From NCBI RefSeq assembly GCF_027011145.1, contig NZ_JALVAO010000032.1:1-64000 (forward strand): a DNA stretch of 64,000 bases. Direction: 5' to 3'. This document shows, in pieces, positions 35,499-43,327 of the stretch; position 1 is the first letter of the stretch; the number at the start of each line of letters is the position of its first letter. The notes under the pieces were generated by a model. That model ran no database searches and had not been told where the DNA came from. It saw nothing but the letters and a program-made list of their open reading frames with translations. This stretch comes from Thermococcus sp. (lineage in GTDB: Archaea > Methanobacteriota_B > Thermococci > Thermococcales > Thermococcaceae). Both the position numbers and the translations under genes were made by a program.

Positions 35499-35821
35499 AT
35501 CTCCACACCTTCAGCCTCCACGTTCCATATCAGGGGGTCGCTTTCCATAGATGGCGTTTCGACGTATGGCAGGAGTGAGAACAACACGCCATATTTCAGG
35601 GTCAGCTCTGCCGAGAGGTCGCCGATTCTGTCGAGTTCCTCCATTGACGGCCATCTCTTGACCACGACGAGCACGTCAACGTCGCTCCCCTCCCTGGCCT
35701 CGCCCCGCGCATAGGAACCGAAGAGGATGACCTCAACTAAGTCGTCACCAAGTATCTCCTTCAGCTTTCTCTTCACTTCCCTCAGGATTTTGAGGAGTTC
35801 TTCCCTGGGAATGACGCGCAT
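35495..35821 (-). CDS. Minimal nucleotidyltransferase (MNT antitoxin type)
   Basis: A 108-residue nucleotidyltransferase of the pol-beta fold. The active site is complete: FGSYARGEA followed by SDVDVLVV (Gly-Ser and Asp-x-Asp), with the third acid probably in LTLKYGVLFSLL. In tested HEPN-MNT pairs this enzyme adds AMP to the HEPN toxin and silences it. It overlaps the HEPN gene by four bases and follows hypF after a 45-base gap. The pair may be a resident toxin-antitoxin element or have been recruited to hydrogenase control. Confidence 0.87.
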   Translation of the reverse strand: MRVIPREELLKILREVKRKLKEILGDDLVEVILFGSYARGEAREGSDVDVLVVVKRWPSMEELDRIGDLSAELTLKYGVLFSLLPYVETPSMESDPLIWNVEAEGVEI

Positions 35822-35866
35822 CTTTCTTCCTCCGGTATCACTTAGATGTGTCTCCCAACTTAAACC

Positions 35867-38185
35867 TTACAGCATCAAATCCTCCCTACTGAGGTAACCC
35901 TCAAGGTAAAGCCCTCCAAGGAAGGCCTGGCCGACGTTTATCCCGTTGTCCCCGCGCGGGACTTCCGTCGTCGCGTGGAACCTGAGCCCTGAACCTTCCA
36001 CGGCCTTTCTAATCGTCTTCACGATGAGCTCGTTGTAGGACACTCCACCGCTTATGGCGACGTCTTTAACGCCGAACTCCCTCGCTTTCTCTATGGCAAC
36101 TCCTGCGAAGGCCCTCGCCAGTGCCAGGTGGGCTGAATACGCTATGTCCGCCGGAGAAGCCCTGTCCAGAATATCAAGAACCTGGACGAAGAGTTCCTCC
36201 GCCTTTATAAGCCCGTCCTCGACGGGTATTTCAAACTTGAGGTCGTTCTTGCCCTTCATGGCAAAGCTCTCCAGCTTCATAGCAGGCTCGCCCTCGTAGT
36301 GCCTCCTGTATGCGATGTTCAAAAGGACGGCCAGCGAGTCGAGAACCCTTCCGGTGGAGGAAGCGTAGGAGAGGTTTATCCCCTTGGCGAGCTGGTTGAG
36401 GATAACTCCGAACTCGACTTCCCCGTATTTGAGGCTTTCAACGGCCTTTGGACAGCACTTCCTTATCACTCCCTCAAGTTCCTCGACGGGGTAGACCCTG
36501 CTGAGAATTCCCATAAGTGCCCTCAGCGGGTAATAGCTCGCCAAATCACCACCCGGGAGCGGGTAGTAGTCTATATGGGCTAACCTCTCAACGTCCTCGT
36601 AGCTTAGGTAGAGCACCTCACCGCCCCATACGTTCCCATCGGTTCCGTAGCCGACTCCGTCGAGTGCTATTCCAACTGCGGATTCGAGGTTTTTCTCCGC
36701 CAAAACGCTCGCTATGTGGGCGTAGTGGTGCTGGACCTGGAGAAGCTCAACGCTCATCTCGTTGGCGAGCTCCATCGCCAATTTCGTCGTGTTGTAAGCT
36801 GGATGAAGGTCGGCCACGATTAAATCGAACTCATTAACCCGGAGAATTCTCTTGAAGTGCTCTATGGCCTTCCTCATGAACTCCAGAACCTCGACCTTTC
36901 CGGTGTTGCCGATGTACTGGCTCGGGTAAACCTTGCCGTTCTTAGCTATACTGAAGGCGTTCATCAGCTCGGCTCCAACCGCCAAACCCCTGTACTCAAA
37001 GGGAATCTCTATTGGCAAGGGCACGAAACCCCTGCTTCTTCTTATCACGGCCCTCTTCCCGTCCACGAAACGAATTACACTGTCGTCCGCCCGGTTGAGT
37101 ATCTTCCTGTTGTGCAGGAGGAGGTAGTCCGCTATGTCCTTCAGCTCCTCAAACGCTTTCTCGTTGTCCTTAACCATCGGCATTCCCGGATAATTGGCCG
37201 AGGTCATGACATAGACTTTCGTCTTGCTCCAGTGGAAGAGGATGTAGTGAGTCCCGGCGTAGGGGAGCATGACACCGATGGTGTGAAGCCCCGGCGCGAG
37301 GTTTTCCGGCAGGGGGAACGGTTCCTTTTTGCGGAGCGTTATTATGGGCCTCCTGTAGCTGGTTAGTTCCTCTTCCTCCTCCTTACTCACGTAGGCGAAG
37401 CTTTTAACCGTCTCAAGGGAGTCAGCCATTATGGCGAAGGGCTTCTGTGGCCTGAATGTCCGTTTCCTCAGCTCGGCAACGACTTCCTCGTTGGTCGCGT
37501 CGCACGCTAAATGAATTCCACCGATGCCCTTGATGGCCACTATGTAACCCTTGTCTATCAGCTCCGCCGCCTTCCGGAGGGGGTCTCCGGTTATCTCCTT
37601 TCCATCGCTGGTGTATAGCCTGTAACTCGGCCCGCAGACGGGACAGCAGACGGGTTCAGCGTGGTAACGTCTGTTAAGGGGGTCTTTGTACTCGCTCTCG
37701 CAGAAGTCGCACATGGGAAATTCACGCATCGTGGTGTTTTCGCGGTCGTAGGGCAGGTCCTCGATTATGGTAAACCTCGGGCCACAGTTGGTGCAGACAA
37801 TGAAAGGATACATGTAGCGCTTGTTGGTCGGGTCGAAGAGCTCCCTCAGGCAGTCCTCACAGATGGCTATGTCCGGCGGGATTATCGAGTCACCACCGCT
37901 TCCCCCCTTTGAGCTCTTCTCAATGTAGAATTCCGGAAAGCCTTGAGGAGGGATTTCCTTCTTCTCCAGCCGGTCGACCCTCGCTAGCGGGGGCTTCTTG
38001 CGGTAGATGTCCCCTATAAACGCCTCGATGTCCTCTTCCCGGCCTTCAACGACTATCTCAACTCCCGCATCGCCGAGGTTCTTGACGTATCCTCGGAGGT
38101 TGTGCTCGTGGGCTATCCTGTATATGAAGGGCCTGAACCCAACGGCCTGAACGATACCCTGAACGTGAATCTTGTACGCTTTCAT
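35867..38185 (-). CDS. hypF: Carbamoyltransferase HypF
   Basis: Makes carbamoyl-AMP from carbamoyl phosphate and passes the carbamoyl group to HypE. The 772-residue protein has an N-terminal acylphosphatase domain (VQAVGFRPFIYR), two zinc motifs (CEDC...CTNCG, CDFC...CCPVCG; about 100-190), a YrdC-like domain and a Kae1-like domain (VQHHYAHIASVL, GIALDGVGYGTDG). I start at ATG 38185 behind GGTGGAGGGT, which begins the acylphosphatase domain correctly; the longer in-frame start 54 bases upstream has no ribosome site. A CCTATAAAGG TATA box and two SurR-type sites lie upstream, so it has its own promoter inside the hyp block. Confidence 0.96.
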   Translation of the reverse strand: MKAYKIHVQGIVQAVGFRPFIYRIAHEHNLRGYVKNLGDAGVEIVVEGREEDIEAFIGDIYRKKPPLARVDRLEKKEIPPQGFPEFYIEKSSKGGSGGDSIIPPDIAICEDCLRELFDPTNKRYMYPFIVCTNCGPRFTIIEDLPYDRENTTMREFPMCDFCESEYKDPLNRRYHAEPVCCPVCGPSYRLYTSDGKEITGDPLRKAAELIDKGYIVAIKGIGGIHLACDATNEEVVAELRKRTFRPQKPFAIMADSLETVKSFAYVSKEEEEELTSYRRPIITLRKKEPFPLPENLAPGLHTIGVMLPYAGTHYILFHWSKTKVYVMTSANYPGMPMVKDNEKAFEELKDIADYLLLHNRKILNRADDSVIRFVDGKRAVIRRSRGFVPLPIEIPFEYRGLAVGAELMNAFSIAKNGKVYPSQYIGNTGKVEVLEFMRKAIEHFKRILRVNEFDLIVADLHPAYNTTKLAMELANEMSVELLQVQHHYAHIASVLAEKNLESAVGIALDGVGYGTDGNVWGGEVLYLSYEDVERLAHIDYYPLPGGDLASYYPLRALMGILSRVYPVEELEGVIRKCCPKAVESLKYGEVEFGVILNQLAKGINLSYASSTGRVLDSLAVLLNIAYRRHYEGEPAMKLESFAMKGKNDLKFEIPVEDGLIKAEELFVQVLDILDRASPADIAYSAHLALARAFAGVAIEKAREFGVKDVAISGGVSYNELIVKTIRKAVEGSGLRFHATTEVPRGDNGINVGQAFLGGLYLEGYLSREDLML

Positions 38186-38218
38186 ACCCTCCACCGCTTT
38201 TCCTCGGTGTTTGGAGCC

Positions 38219-38278
38219 TTTATAGGTTTCCAAAACCAAAAGTTGAAAACGAGAGGGGAGTTTTGAACCTTTGGTGTT
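38219..38278 (-). promoter_or_regulatory. hypF promoter with twin SurR-type sites in a long inverted repeat
   Basis: Two GTTn3AAC sites (38242-38250 and 38260-38268) lie within 16-base imperfect arms (38235-38250 and 38260-38275, 14 of 16 pairing) around a 9-base centre. They are upstream of a CCTATAAAGG TATA box on the minus strand (38219-38228), the activating geometry for SurR. The repeat also begins at the hypD stop codon, so it could double as a transcript hairpin. Confidence 0.6.
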
Positions 38279-39401
38279 AGAACAATGCCCCGTACTTGTA
38301 GAAGATGTTGCAGGTTCCCTCGTAGGACACCATACACGGTCCTATGGGATGTCTCGGCGTGCATGTCTTTCCGAAGTGCGGGCAGTCGGTTGGCATCGCC
38401 AGTCCCCTCAAAACGGCTCCGCAGAGACAGCCCTTTTCGAGGTCCGGAAGGTTCTTCGGCACCTCAACTTTATAGATGTTCTTTATGTCGAGTTCCTTCC
38501 ACTCGTCCCTCAGTTCAAGGCCAGTTCCAGGGAAGACTCCAAGAGCGCGCCACTTGGCATCGACGACCTCGAAGTACTTATCGATGAGCCTCTGCGCGAC
38601 GACGTTTCCCTCATACCTAACGGCCCTCTTGTACTCGTTTACCACTCGCGCGTCGCCTTCCTTGTACATTCTGATGAGGAGGAGAATCGCCATGAGGACA
38701 TCATTTGGCTCGAAGCCCGCTATGACCTGCGGAATCCCATAGCGTTCGCTCAGGAACTCCCAGCCCTTAACGCCTATAATCGTCGAGACGTGGCCGGCAT
38801 CTATGAGGGCGTCAATCCTGCTCTTCTGCTTTATGAGAACCTCTATTCCCTGTGGGGTTAGCCGATGAACGGAGTAAATCTTGAAGTTCTCAAGGCCCTC
38901 GTTGACAACGGCGTTTATCATTCCCGCCGTTGGTGCCGTTGTCGTTTCGAAGCCCGGGCTGAAGTGGACGACGGTTTTGTCGGGGTTTTCCTTCGCAATC
39001 CTGTAAGTGTCGAAGATGGAGTAAACGATACGGACGTCAAAACCCTCGCTCTTCAAATCGGCGAAGCTCCCCATTGGAGTTGGAATCTTGTACATGTCCC
39101 CGAAGGTAGTCAGGATTATCTCTTCCCCTTCTTCCCTGGCCTTCTTCACAATGAGTTGCATTGCCACGATGTCCTCAACTGGCGTAATGCAGACGGGACA
39201 GCCCGGTCCGCTCACGACCTTGACGTTTTCTGGTAAGAGCGAGCGGATTCCGGAGCGGGTTATGGTGTCTTCGTGCGTTCCGCAGACGTGCATTATCCTG
39301 ATTTCGCCGTCTAAAGTTTTGGCCTCCTCTTTGATTTTCTCAACGAGCTTTTGGGCTATTCTCCTGTCGCGGTAGGGCTGAACGACTTCCTCGATTGTCA
39401 T
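38277..39401 (-). CDS. hypD: Hydrogenase maturation protein HypD
   Basis: The Fe-S scaffold on which Fe(CN)2CO is assembled with HypC. The 374-residue protein contains CGTHEDTI (about residue 40), GPGCPVCITP (about 68), and the C-terminal cluster region with CLCGAVLRG...DCPHFGKTCTP...GPCMVSYEGTC. All are family signatures. ATG 39401 follows GGTGATTAAT and comes just after the hypC stop, so hypC and hypD are translated together. It is followed by the hairpin and promoter of hypF. Confidence 0.96.
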   Translation of the reverse strand: MTIEEVVQPYRDRRIAQKLVEKIKEEAKTLDGEIRIMHVCGTHEDTITRSGIRSLLPENVKVVSGPGCPVCITPVEDIVAMQLIVKKAREEGEEIILTTFGDMYKIPTPMGSFADLKSEGFDVRIVYSIFDTYRIAKENPDKTVVHFSPGFETTTAPTAGMINAVVNEGLENFKIYSVHRLTPQGIEVLIKQKSRIDALIDAGHVSTIIGVKGWEFLSERYGIPQVIAGFEPNDVLMAILLLIRMYKEGDARVVNEYKRAVRYEGNVVAQRLIDKYFEVVDAKWRALGVFPGTGLELRDEWKELDIKNIYKVEVPKNLPDLEKGCLCGAVLRGLAMPTDCPHFGKTCTPRHPIGPCMVSYEGTCNIFYKYGALF

Positions 39402-39402
39402 A

Positions 39403-39663
39403 TTAATCACCCGGATAGTAGTAGCCCCCTATAGCCTTGTCCTCAAGCTTGAACACTTCATCCCACGCGTTAAGTATCTCCTTCGCAGTTTCTTCATCAA
39501 CGCGCTCGATTATGAAACCCGTGTGTATGAGGACGTATTCCCCAGGCTTTACGTCTGGCATGAGGTCTATGCGCGCTTCTCGTTTCACGCCTCCGAAGTC
39601 CACCCATGCGGTTCCCTTCTTCTTATCCACTTCCAAAACCTTCGCAATAGTTGCAAGACACAT
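39403..39663 (-). CDS. hypC: Hydrogenase maturation chaperone HypC
   Basis: A small chaperone that carries the iron-ligand group with HypD and docks to the hydrogenase large subunit. The 86-residue protein begins MCLA, with the essential Cys2 that becomes N-terminal, and has the expected small beta-barrel ending VKPGEYVLIHTGFIIERV plus a helix. I use ATG 39663 because it puts Cys at position 2 and has GGTGAAAAAC before it. A CTAAATAATC TATA-like box (about 39691-39700, minus strand) and a SurR-type site just upstream suggest an own promoter. Confidence 0.95.
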   Translation of the reverse strand: MCLATIAKVLEVDKKKGTAWVDFGGVKREARIDLMPDVKPGEYVLIHTGFIIERVDEETAKEILNAWDEVFKLEDKAIGGYYYPGD

Positions 39664-39707
39664 GTTTTTCACCCGCTTTTGGTTGTCAGGGGGATTATTT
39701 AGTCTTT

Positions 39708-39962
39708 CTAAAACCTACGGTTTGAAACCGTAAAGGACAGCGTGAGCTTTTTAGAGCGGTGATACGAGCACCTCGCAAGGGTTTCCTCCGCCTCGTCTTT
39801 GCTGACCTTCTCAAGAATAATACCGTAGTAAATCGTCACGTAGTCACCGGGCTTGACGTCTTTTACAAAGTCAAGCTTTGCCTCTCTGAGCTCACCGTCA
39901 ACATCAACAACTGCTTTGTTCCCCCTAACCTCAACGACCCTTCCAGCGAGCATCAGGGCCAT
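39708..39962 (-). CDS. HypC-like protein lacking the N-terminal cysteine
   Basis: An 84-residue HypC/HupF-family barrel (LAGRVVEVRGNKAVVDVDGE ... VKPGDYVTIYYGIILEKV) whose start reads MALMLAG instead of MCLA. The Cys2 needed for binding the Fe ligand complex is absent. After ILEKVSKDEAEETLA it has an unrelated basic tail (RCSYHRSKKLTLSF) running through a perfect palindrome. It may have lost its C-terminal helix, or the tail may be normal in this paralogue. Start ATG 39962 behind GGTTGATAACC. It heads the hyp block and shares a bidirectional promoter with the DUF302 gene. The role is unclear: a dedicated chaperone variant or a decaying copy. Confidence 0.75.
   Translation of the reverse strand: MALMLAGRVVEVRGNKAVVDVDGELREAKLDFVKDVKPGDYVTIYYGIILEKVSKDEAEETLARCSYHRSKKLTLSFTVSNRRF
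39720..39728 (-). promoter_or_regulatory. SurR-type site in a perfect palindrome before hypC
   Basis: GTTTGAAAC matches GTTn3AAC and is the centre of an 8+1+8 perfect inverted repeat (39716-39732). It lies about 20 bases upstream of the TATA-like element for hypC, inside the 3' end of the second hypC-like gene. Confidence 0.5.
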
Positions 39963-39990
39963 GGTTATCAACCAAAGGTGAAAGAAAACG

Positions 39991-40021
39991 ATTTATAGAC
40001 CTTTTCCTGACCAGTCAGTCA
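39991..40021. promoter_or_regulatory. Bidirectional promoter with TetR-type operator 1
   Basis: TTTATAG (39992-39998) can serve as a TATA box in both directions. TGAC-N6-GTCA (40008-40021, within CCTGAC...GTCAGG) overlaps the rightward start site expected for the DUF302 gene. A GTTn3AAC match (39964-39972) lies in the leftward leader. Confidence 0.55.
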
Positions 40022-40031
40022 GGTGATGGCC

Positions 40032-40415
40032 ATGGAGGAAATTATGAAGCAGATAGTGAAAGGCGTCAAAAGCAAGTATGGGTTTGAGGAGACTGTTGAG
40101 AGACTAAAGAAAAAGACGGAGGAACTCGGTTGGACAGTCATAGGAGAGTATGACTTCAGGGAAAAAGTTGGAATTCCTTTTGCTATTATAGAAGTTTGTA
40201 ACAAAGAGTTTGCTACAAAGGCCATTAGCAAACCTGAGAATAGGTGGATTTCAGCAATGATGCCTTGTAAGTTCTCTATTATAGAAATGCCTGATGGGAT
40301 ATATGTATTTGGTATGAACATGGGACTATTTGCTAAAATGATTTCCGGCGAGCTGGGAGAACTTCTTTCGGAAGTCTCAGAGATTGATGAGAAAATAATT
40401 TCGACTGTTCTCTGA
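40032..40415 (+). CDS. DUF302 family protein
   Basis: A 127-residue protein matching DUF302: YGFEETVERLKKKTEELGWTVIGEYDF at the start, then a conserved IEVCNKEFA with Cys, and MPCKFSIIEMPDGIYVFGMN. The family binds something through its Cys and acidic residues and is found near redox and metal genes, but its function is not known. I use ATG 40032 behind GGTGATGGCC. The promoter carries TetR operator 1, so it seems to belong to the same regulon as the TetR gene and the hydrogenase operon. Confidence 0.8.
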   Translation: MEEIMKQIVKGVKSKYGFEETVERLKKKTEELGWTVIGEYDFREKVGIPFAIIEVCNKEFATKAISKPENRWISAMMPCKFSIIEMPDGIYVFGMNMGLFAKMISGELGELLSEVSEIDEKIISTVL

Positions 40416-40479
40416 TTTTTGTTTAATCCTTTGTTTGATTTTATTTTCACGTATACGGTTTTCTAAATCGAAAGAAAGC

Positions 40480-40533
40480 TTTAAATTCCAAATTTCTTAT
40501 AATTGTCCATAATGGTCAATGACTGAGTGGTCA
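40480..40533 (+). promoter_or_regulatory. TetR gene promoter with operator 2
   Basis: A CTTTAAAT TATA box (40480-40487) is followed by TGAC-TGAGTG-GTCA (40520-40533), just past the expected start site and before the ribosome site. This position fits autorepression by the encoded regulator. Confidence 0.55.
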
Positions 40534-40545
40534 GAAGTGATGGGC

Positions 40546-41139
40546 ATGGCAACAAAGTCGCCCGGTAAAACTAGGGAAAAACTTGTTAGGTCTGCGATGG
40601 AACTCTTCGCCAAGAAAGGATTCGATAAGACCACGGTAGATGAGATTGTAGCCCGGGCAGGCGTTGCCAAGGGGACATTTTACCTCTACTTCAAGAGCAA
40701 GGACGACCTCATAAAGGAGCTCGCCTTCGAAGTTATGCCCATAATGGCCATGCCCTCCCTTAACGACCCCTATATAACCGTTTCTTTTCCCACCCTGGAG
40801 AGCTACCTCCTCCAGCTCGGGAGGGAGTTTTTGGATTTCTACTCCGAGAGCTACCGTGCTGAGATTTTCTTTCACATGCTGTCAGTCAGGGAGAGGATGA
40901 AAAGTGTAAATGAAATCTACAGGCAGGCGTGCTCCGAGCTATTGAGAGAAGGGGCAAGAAGGGTTACGGCCTACGTTAAGGTGGGCTTTGAGGACGCCCT
41001 GATAGCATTTCAGGTCTTCATAGCGTCTCTCATGCACTACCTCCATGCTAGGGAGTGTATAGGTCTTTCCGGTGAGCAATACCTGAGGAGGGCCGTTAGG
41101 GTTGTTCTGAACCATCTTCGCCTTTCAGTTAGTGTATAG
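40546..41139 (+). CDS. TetR/AcrR family transcriptional regulator
   Basis: A 197-residue TetR-family regulator. The N-terminal helix-turn-helix is typical: KTREKLVRSAMELFAKKGF, then TTVDEIVARAGVAKGTFYLYF (residues about 10-50). The C-terminal ligand domain is unassigned, with several Met and Cys residues. ATG 40546 is preferred because the upstream in-frame ATG at 40519 lies within the operator. It sits between the DUF302 gene and the hydrogenase operon, and TGAC-N6-GTCA repeats stand before all three units. It probably represses all of them; the inducer is unknown. Confidence 0.9.
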   Translation: MATKSPGKTREKLVRSAMELFAKKGFDKTTVDEIVARAGVAKGTFYLYFKSKDDLIKELAFEVMPIMAMPSLNDPYITVSFPTLESYLLQLGREFLDFYSESYRAEIFFHMLSVRERMKSVNEIYRQACSELLREGARRVTAYVKVGFEDALIAFQVFIASLMHYLHARECIGLSGEQYLRRAVRVVLNHLRLSVSV

Positions 41140-41193
41140 TTTTGTTTAACATTTCCTATTTTGTAAAACTCTTTTGCTCTGTCTTTTCAGAAA

Positions 41194-41239
41194 ACTATTT
41201 AAGGTTTTTTACGGAGGAACCAAAATGACTAGTCAGTCA
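41194..41239 (+). promoter_or_regulatory. Hydrogenlyase operon promoter with TetR operator 3
   Basis: A CTATTTAAGG TATA box (41194-41203) is followed by AATGACT-AGTC-AGTCATT (41224-41241), a perfect 7+4+7 inverted repeat containing TGAC-N6-GTCA, placed on the expected transcription start. It is the best of the three operators. Confidence 0.65.
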
Positions 41240-41256
41240 TTAAAAGGGTGATAGCC

Positions 41257-43317
41257 ATGGCCGAGAAACTTGTGCCGGTAGTATGCCCCTGGTGTTCCGT
41301 CGGCTGTCGCTTTTACGCGGTCAGCGTGAACGGCTACATAAGGAGGATAGAATTCGACTACGACCACCCAACGATTGCAAACAGAGGAAAGCTCTGTCCC
41401 AAGGGAGTTGCCTCCTACCAGTTCATTAACAGCCCTAAGAGGCTCAAGAAGCCACTCAAGCGCGTCGGTGAGAAAGGCGAGGGGAAGTTCGAAGAAATAA
41501 GCTGGGAAGAGGCCTACAGGATAATCGCGGAGAAGATAAAGGAGATAAAGGAAACCTACGGACCGGAGGCAATAGCTTTTCTGGGAAGTGAGAAGATAAC
41601 CCTCGAGGAGAACTACCTCGTCCACAAGCTCTCCAAGGCCATAGGAACCAACCACCTCGACTTCCCGGGAAGGTACTGTCAGTACTCCAACAGCCCTGCA
41701 AGAACTGCCGTCTTCGGAAGTGCCGCGGCAACGAACCCCTTTGAGGACGTCGCCAAGGCCGAGCTGATTGTCATCTGGGGCCACAATCCTGCTGAAACCG
41801 CCCCGGTTTTCTTCGGTCAGTACGTTGAGAAGGCCATCCTTGACAACGGTGCCGAGATGGTTGTGATTGACCCGCGCTCAACGAGGGGACACAAGTATGC
41901 CTCGCTCCACCTGAGACCATACCCGGGAACAGACCTTGCGATAGCCCTGGCGATGCTCAACGTCGTAATCAGCGAGGAGCTCTACGACAAGGAGTTCGTT
42001 CAGGAGAGAACCGTTGGCTTCGAAGAGCTGAAGGAGGCCGTCAAGGACTACACCCCCGAGTGGGCCGAGAAGATAAGCGGCGTCCCGGCTGAGGACATAA
42101 AGAAGGTCGCCAGACTAATAGCGAGCAAGAGGACGGCCTTCCTCGTAAACGAGGGTATCAATCAGCACGTTAACGGATTTGAGCTTGCCTTGGCTATAGC
42201 CAACCTCATAGCGATAACAGGCAACATCGGCAAGGAGGGCGTCTGGAGCGGTGTCTTCCCGGGAGCACAGTGTGGCTTCTGTGCCGCTATGAGTGGAATA
42301 GCTCCTAACAAGCTCCCGACAGGAAAGCTCGTTACCGACGAAGCCGCTAGGACCGAGCTTGAGAGACTCTGGGGCTTCAAGATACCCGACTGGGTCGGTC
42401 TCGATCTGACCAACATGGTTAGGGAAATCGGGAAGAAGATTAGGATGATGTACATTGTCGGTGGCAACATAGCAAAGTCAATGCCCAACAGCTCGTGGGT
42501 AAGGGAACAGCTCAAGAAGCTCGACTTCCTTGTTGTGCAGGACATATTCCTCACCGAGACGGCCAAGTATGCTGACATCGTCCTCCCGGCCGCGGCATGG
42601 TTTGAAAAGACCGGGACGGCAATAAGCGCCGAGAGGCGCGTCCAGAGGAGCTACAAGGCCGCCGAAGCCCCCGGTGAGGCAAAGCCCGACTGGCTGATTA
42701 TAGTTGAGCTCGCCAAGGAGCTCGGTCTCGGTGAGTACTTCAAGTACGAGCACCCGGACGAGATTCTGAGAGAGATAAACAGCGTTATTCCTGTGTTCAA
42801 GGGTGCAACGCCGGAGTACCTCGCAGAACACCCCGAGGGATGCTTCTTCCCGTGCAGTGAGCCGGGTGAGGGAACGAAAGTTCTCTTCAAGAAGGGCTTC
42901 AAGACACCTGACGGAAAGGCCCACCTCCAGCCAGTCAAATGGCGTGAGCCACCGGAGATGCCTGACGAGGAATACCCGCTCTGGCTTACCAACTTCAGGC
43001 TCGTCGGCCACTGGCACACCCTGACTATGAGCGGTGAGAGCCCGAGCCTTGAGAAACGCTGGCCAGAGGAGTACGTCATGATTAACCCGAAGGACGCCGA
43101 GAAGTACGGCATAAAGAACGGTGACCTCGTCAAGGTCGAGACGAGGCGCGGAAGCGTTCTCGTTCGGGCAGAGGTTACCGAGCACGTCAGGGAGGGCGTT
43201 ATAGCGATGCCCTGGCACTGGCAAGCCAACTTCCTGACTCTTGATGAGATACACGAGAAGACCAAGATGGCCGAGCTGAAGGCTGTTGCGGCCAGGATTA
43301 GGAAGGTGGAGGAGTGA
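41257..43317 (+). CDS. Molybdopterin oxidoreductase, formate-dehydrogenase-alpha-like
   Basis: A 686-residue Mo/W-bis-pterin enzyme, the probable electron input of the hydrogenlyase complex. The N-terminal 4Fe-4S motif is CPWCSVGCRF...GKLCPKG; the metal-ligand region reads GRYCQYSNSPA (about residue 146), and the C-terminal pterin domain (MPWHWQAN) is present. No in-frame TGA exists, so the ligand is Cys, not selenocysteine. It is annotated-looking FdhA, but formate dehydrogenases need Cys/Sec-His and an Arg in an RGQNN-type loop. Here it is Cys-Gln, and the loop reads FPGAQCGFC. The substrate is therefore uncertain. ATG 41257 follows GGTGATAGCC. Confidence 0.85.
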   Translation: MAEKLVPVVCPWCSVGCRFYAVSVNGYIRRIEFDYDHPTIANRGKLCPKGVASYQFINSPKRLKKPLKRVGEKGEGKFEEISWEEAYRIIAEKIKEIKETYGPEAIAFLGSEKITLEENYLVHKLSKAIGTNHLDFPGRYCQYSNSPARTAVFGSAAATNPFEDVAKAELIVIWGHNPAETAPVFFGQYVEKAILDNGAEMVVIDPRSTRGHKYASLHLRPYPGTDLAIALAMLNVVISEELYDKEFVQERTVGFEELKEAVKDYTPEWAEKISGVPAEDIKKVARLIASKRTAFLVNEGINQHVNGFELALAIANLIAITGNIGKEGVWSGVFPGAQCGFCAAMSGIAPNKLPTGKLVTDEAARTELERLWGFKIPDWVGLDLTNMVREIGKKIRMMYIVGGNIAKSMPNSSWVREQLKKLDFLVVQDIFLTETAKYADIVLPAAAWFEKTGTAISAERRVQRSYKAAEAPGEAKPDWLIIVELAKELGLGEYFKYEHPDEILREINSVIPVFKGATPEYLAEHPEGCFFPCSEPGEGTKVLFKKGFKTPDGKAHLQPVKWREPPEMPDEEYPLWLTNFRLVGHWHTLTMSGESPSLEKRWPEEYVMINPKDAEKYGIKNGDLVKVETRRGSVLVRAEVTEHVREGVIAMPWHWQANFLTLDEIHEKTKMAELKAVAARIRKVEE

Positions 43318-43327
43318 GGTGGTTGGA

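Noticed and set aside
39708-39770. Frameshift in the HypC-like gene
   Set aside because: The odd tail could come from a frameshift, but I could not find a conserved HypC ending in another frame, so I treat it as a variant rather than a pseudogene.
39964-39972. GTTATCAAC match in the leader of the HypC-like gene
   Set aside because: It overlaps the ribosome site GGTTGAT on the minus strand, which explains the bases; kept only as a note.
41690-41720. Possible selenocysteine in the molybdopterin subunit
   Set aside because: The ligand codon is an ordinary Cys codon and there is no in-frame TGA in the gene, so no recoding is needed.
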